A stretch of DNA of 6,553 nt from Candidatus Poribacteria bacterium (lineage in GTDB: Bacteria > Poribacteria > WGA-4E > WGA-3G). Below are positions 6,254 to 6,553 of this stretch, piece by piece; positions within the stretch are counted from its first letter, which is position 1; each line of letters begins with the position of its first letter. The stretch lies in contig VXZL01000269.1 of the NCBI GenBank assembly GCA_009845505.1, positions 4,126 to 10,678 on the forward strand. The letters are read 5' to 3'. The translations under genes and the position numbers were made by a program. The notes beneath the pieces were generated by a model, which did not search any database, was not told the origin of the DNA, and saw nothing but the letters and a program-made list of their open reading frames with translations.

Positions 6254-6270
6254 TTTCAGGATTCCTGAAA
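6254..6270 (-). promoter_or_regulatory. Perfect hairpin in the 5' leader of the kinase-like gene
   Basis: TTTCAGG and CCTGAAA pair perfectly around ATT (extendable to eight pairs). The element lies between the predicted transcript start (about 6296) and the ribosome binding site. On the minus strand no T run follows, so it is not an intrinsic terminator; it could be an operator or a leader-RNA structure. Confidence 0.35.
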
Positions 6271-6302
6271 GAAACAAAAAATCGCGGACGTTCGGCTTAA
6301 CT

Positions 6303-6331
6303 ATTATAGGATTTATGCGAGGAAATAGCAA
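6303..6331 (-). promoter_or_regulatory. Sigma70-type promoter of the kinase-ABC-HAD block
   Basis: On the minus strand, TTGCTA (6331-6326), a 17-base spacer and a perfect TATAAT (6308-6303) predict a start near 6296 and a leader of about 75 bases. It is the only strong promoter I see for the three minus-strand genes. It closely matches the larA promoter at 236-264 in hexamers and spacing. Confidence 0.6.
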
Positions 6332-6342
6332 GGGAAAATAGA

Positions 6343-6367
6343 CAGCCATCAGGGCGTTCCGCTGCGC
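6343..6367. repeat. Direct repeat copy A (CAGCCATCAGGGCG...GCTGCGC)
   Basis: A 25-base unit, CAGCCATCAGGGC followed by GTTCC and GCTGCGC. It equals copy B at 6410-6429 except for five additional bases before the final GCTGCGC. The copies start 67 bases apart. Confidence 0.75.
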
Positions 6368-6374
6368 AAATCAA

Positions 6375-6403
6375 CGGTATGAATGCCTTAATGGCATTCA
6401 CCG
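6375..6403. repeat. Palindrome between the two direct-repeat copies
   Basis: TGAATGCC (6380-6387) and GGCATTCA (6393-6400) form a perfect eight-pair stem with a TTAAT loop. After a two-base bulge, CGG (6375-6377) pairs with CCG (6401-6403). No T run follows on either strand, so a terminator role is not supported. Its position between flanking direct repeats resembles a small repeat element. Confidence 0.6.
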
Positions 6404-6409
6404 CACTTT

Positions 6410-6429
6410 CAGCCATCAGGGCGCTGCGC
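6410..6429. repeat. Direct repeat copy B
   Basis: CAGCCATCAGGGCGCTGCGC, the 20-base version of copy A lacking its five-base insertion. It is followed by TTTT, and GCTGCGCTTT recurs at 6461-6470. Confidence 0.75.
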
Positions 6430-6518
6430 TTTTAGCAATCCGTCGGATCTGCGTTACGGTGCTGCGCTTTCAACTTTTCCTGTAACAAGATGCTCCGACT
6501 CATACCCGACCCCTGAAA

Positions 6519-6535
6519 GGTTTTCGCAGAAAACC
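6519..6535. repeat. Perfect short palindrome near the right edge
   Basis: GGTTTTC and GAAAACC pair perfectly around GCA. With the nearby CTGAAAGG and GACTGCTGAA text it resembles an intergenic REP-like unit, but the window ends before any second copy could be seen. Confidence 0.5.
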
Positions 6536-6553
6536 GACCTGACTGCTGAACGC

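Larger units (their letters stand above)
6332..6553. other. Gene-free, repeat- and palindrome-rich end of the window
   Basis: With the leader and promoter at 6222-6331, this makes 332 bases without a gene. I find no open frame with a start site on either strand that looks coding. The content is short repeats and palindromes, listed separately: the CAGCCATCAGGGCG pair, the TGAATGCC hairpin, a GCTGCGCTTT ten-mer occurring at 6423-6432 and again at 6461-6470, and the GGTTTTC palindrome. They look like fragments of dispersed intergenic repeats. Confidence 0.6.

Overview
The window reads as an ordinary bacterial chromosome segment of moderate G+C. It has a complete minCDE division-site cassette, which points to a rod-shaped or otherwise polarised Gram-negative-type bacterium. 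Coding sequences are dense but separated by unusual non-coding DNA: heptanucleotide tandem repeats, short palindromes, and repeated CAGCCATCAGGGCG-type units. That combination fits an uncultivated, repeat-rich environmental lineage. Candidate Poribacteria or a related group is my impression from style only, not something the sequence proves.

Left part (1-343): non-coding apart from a possible leftward gene start at the edge. Two well-formed sigma70-type promoters point away from each other around an imperfect palindrome, and the whole 60-150 segment behaves as one long imperfect inverted repeat. The leftward promoter would start transcription almost on an ATG (position 53), suggesting a leaderless gene running off the window. 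A further promoter with a perfect TATAAT (259-264) lies about 80 bases before the first complete gene.

Plus-strand block (344-3475): a LarA-family nickel-pincer-dependent 2-hydroxyacid racemase/epimerase, then minC, minD and minE with short gaps and strong ribosome binding sites for minD and minE. MinC inhibits FtsZ, MinD is the membrane ATPase that recruits it, and MinE drives MinD off the membrane. Together they keep the division septum away from the poles. The racemase shares the strand with min but has no evident functional tie to it.

Minus-strand block (6331 down to 3544): a near-consensus promoter, a short 5' leader with a hairpin, a SEC59/DGK1/VTE5-type polyprenol/diacylglycerol kinase-like membrane protein broken by one in-frame TAA, a MalK/UgpC-type ABC transporter ATPase, and a Cof-type HAD phosphatase. 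These three are plausibly co-transcribed and converge on minE. The space between the ABC and HAD genes is filled by a 16-unit 7-bp tandem repeat that also supplies the ABC gene's stop codon.

Right end (6332-6553): no gene visible. It holds a duplicated 20-25 base unit and two perfect-stem palindromes, which look like pieces of dispersed repeats. I see no CRISPR array, tRNA, rRNA, transposase or recognisable defence system. The points most worth following are the divergent mirror-image promoters, the in-frame stop in the kinase gene and the heptanucleotide repeat at a gene end.
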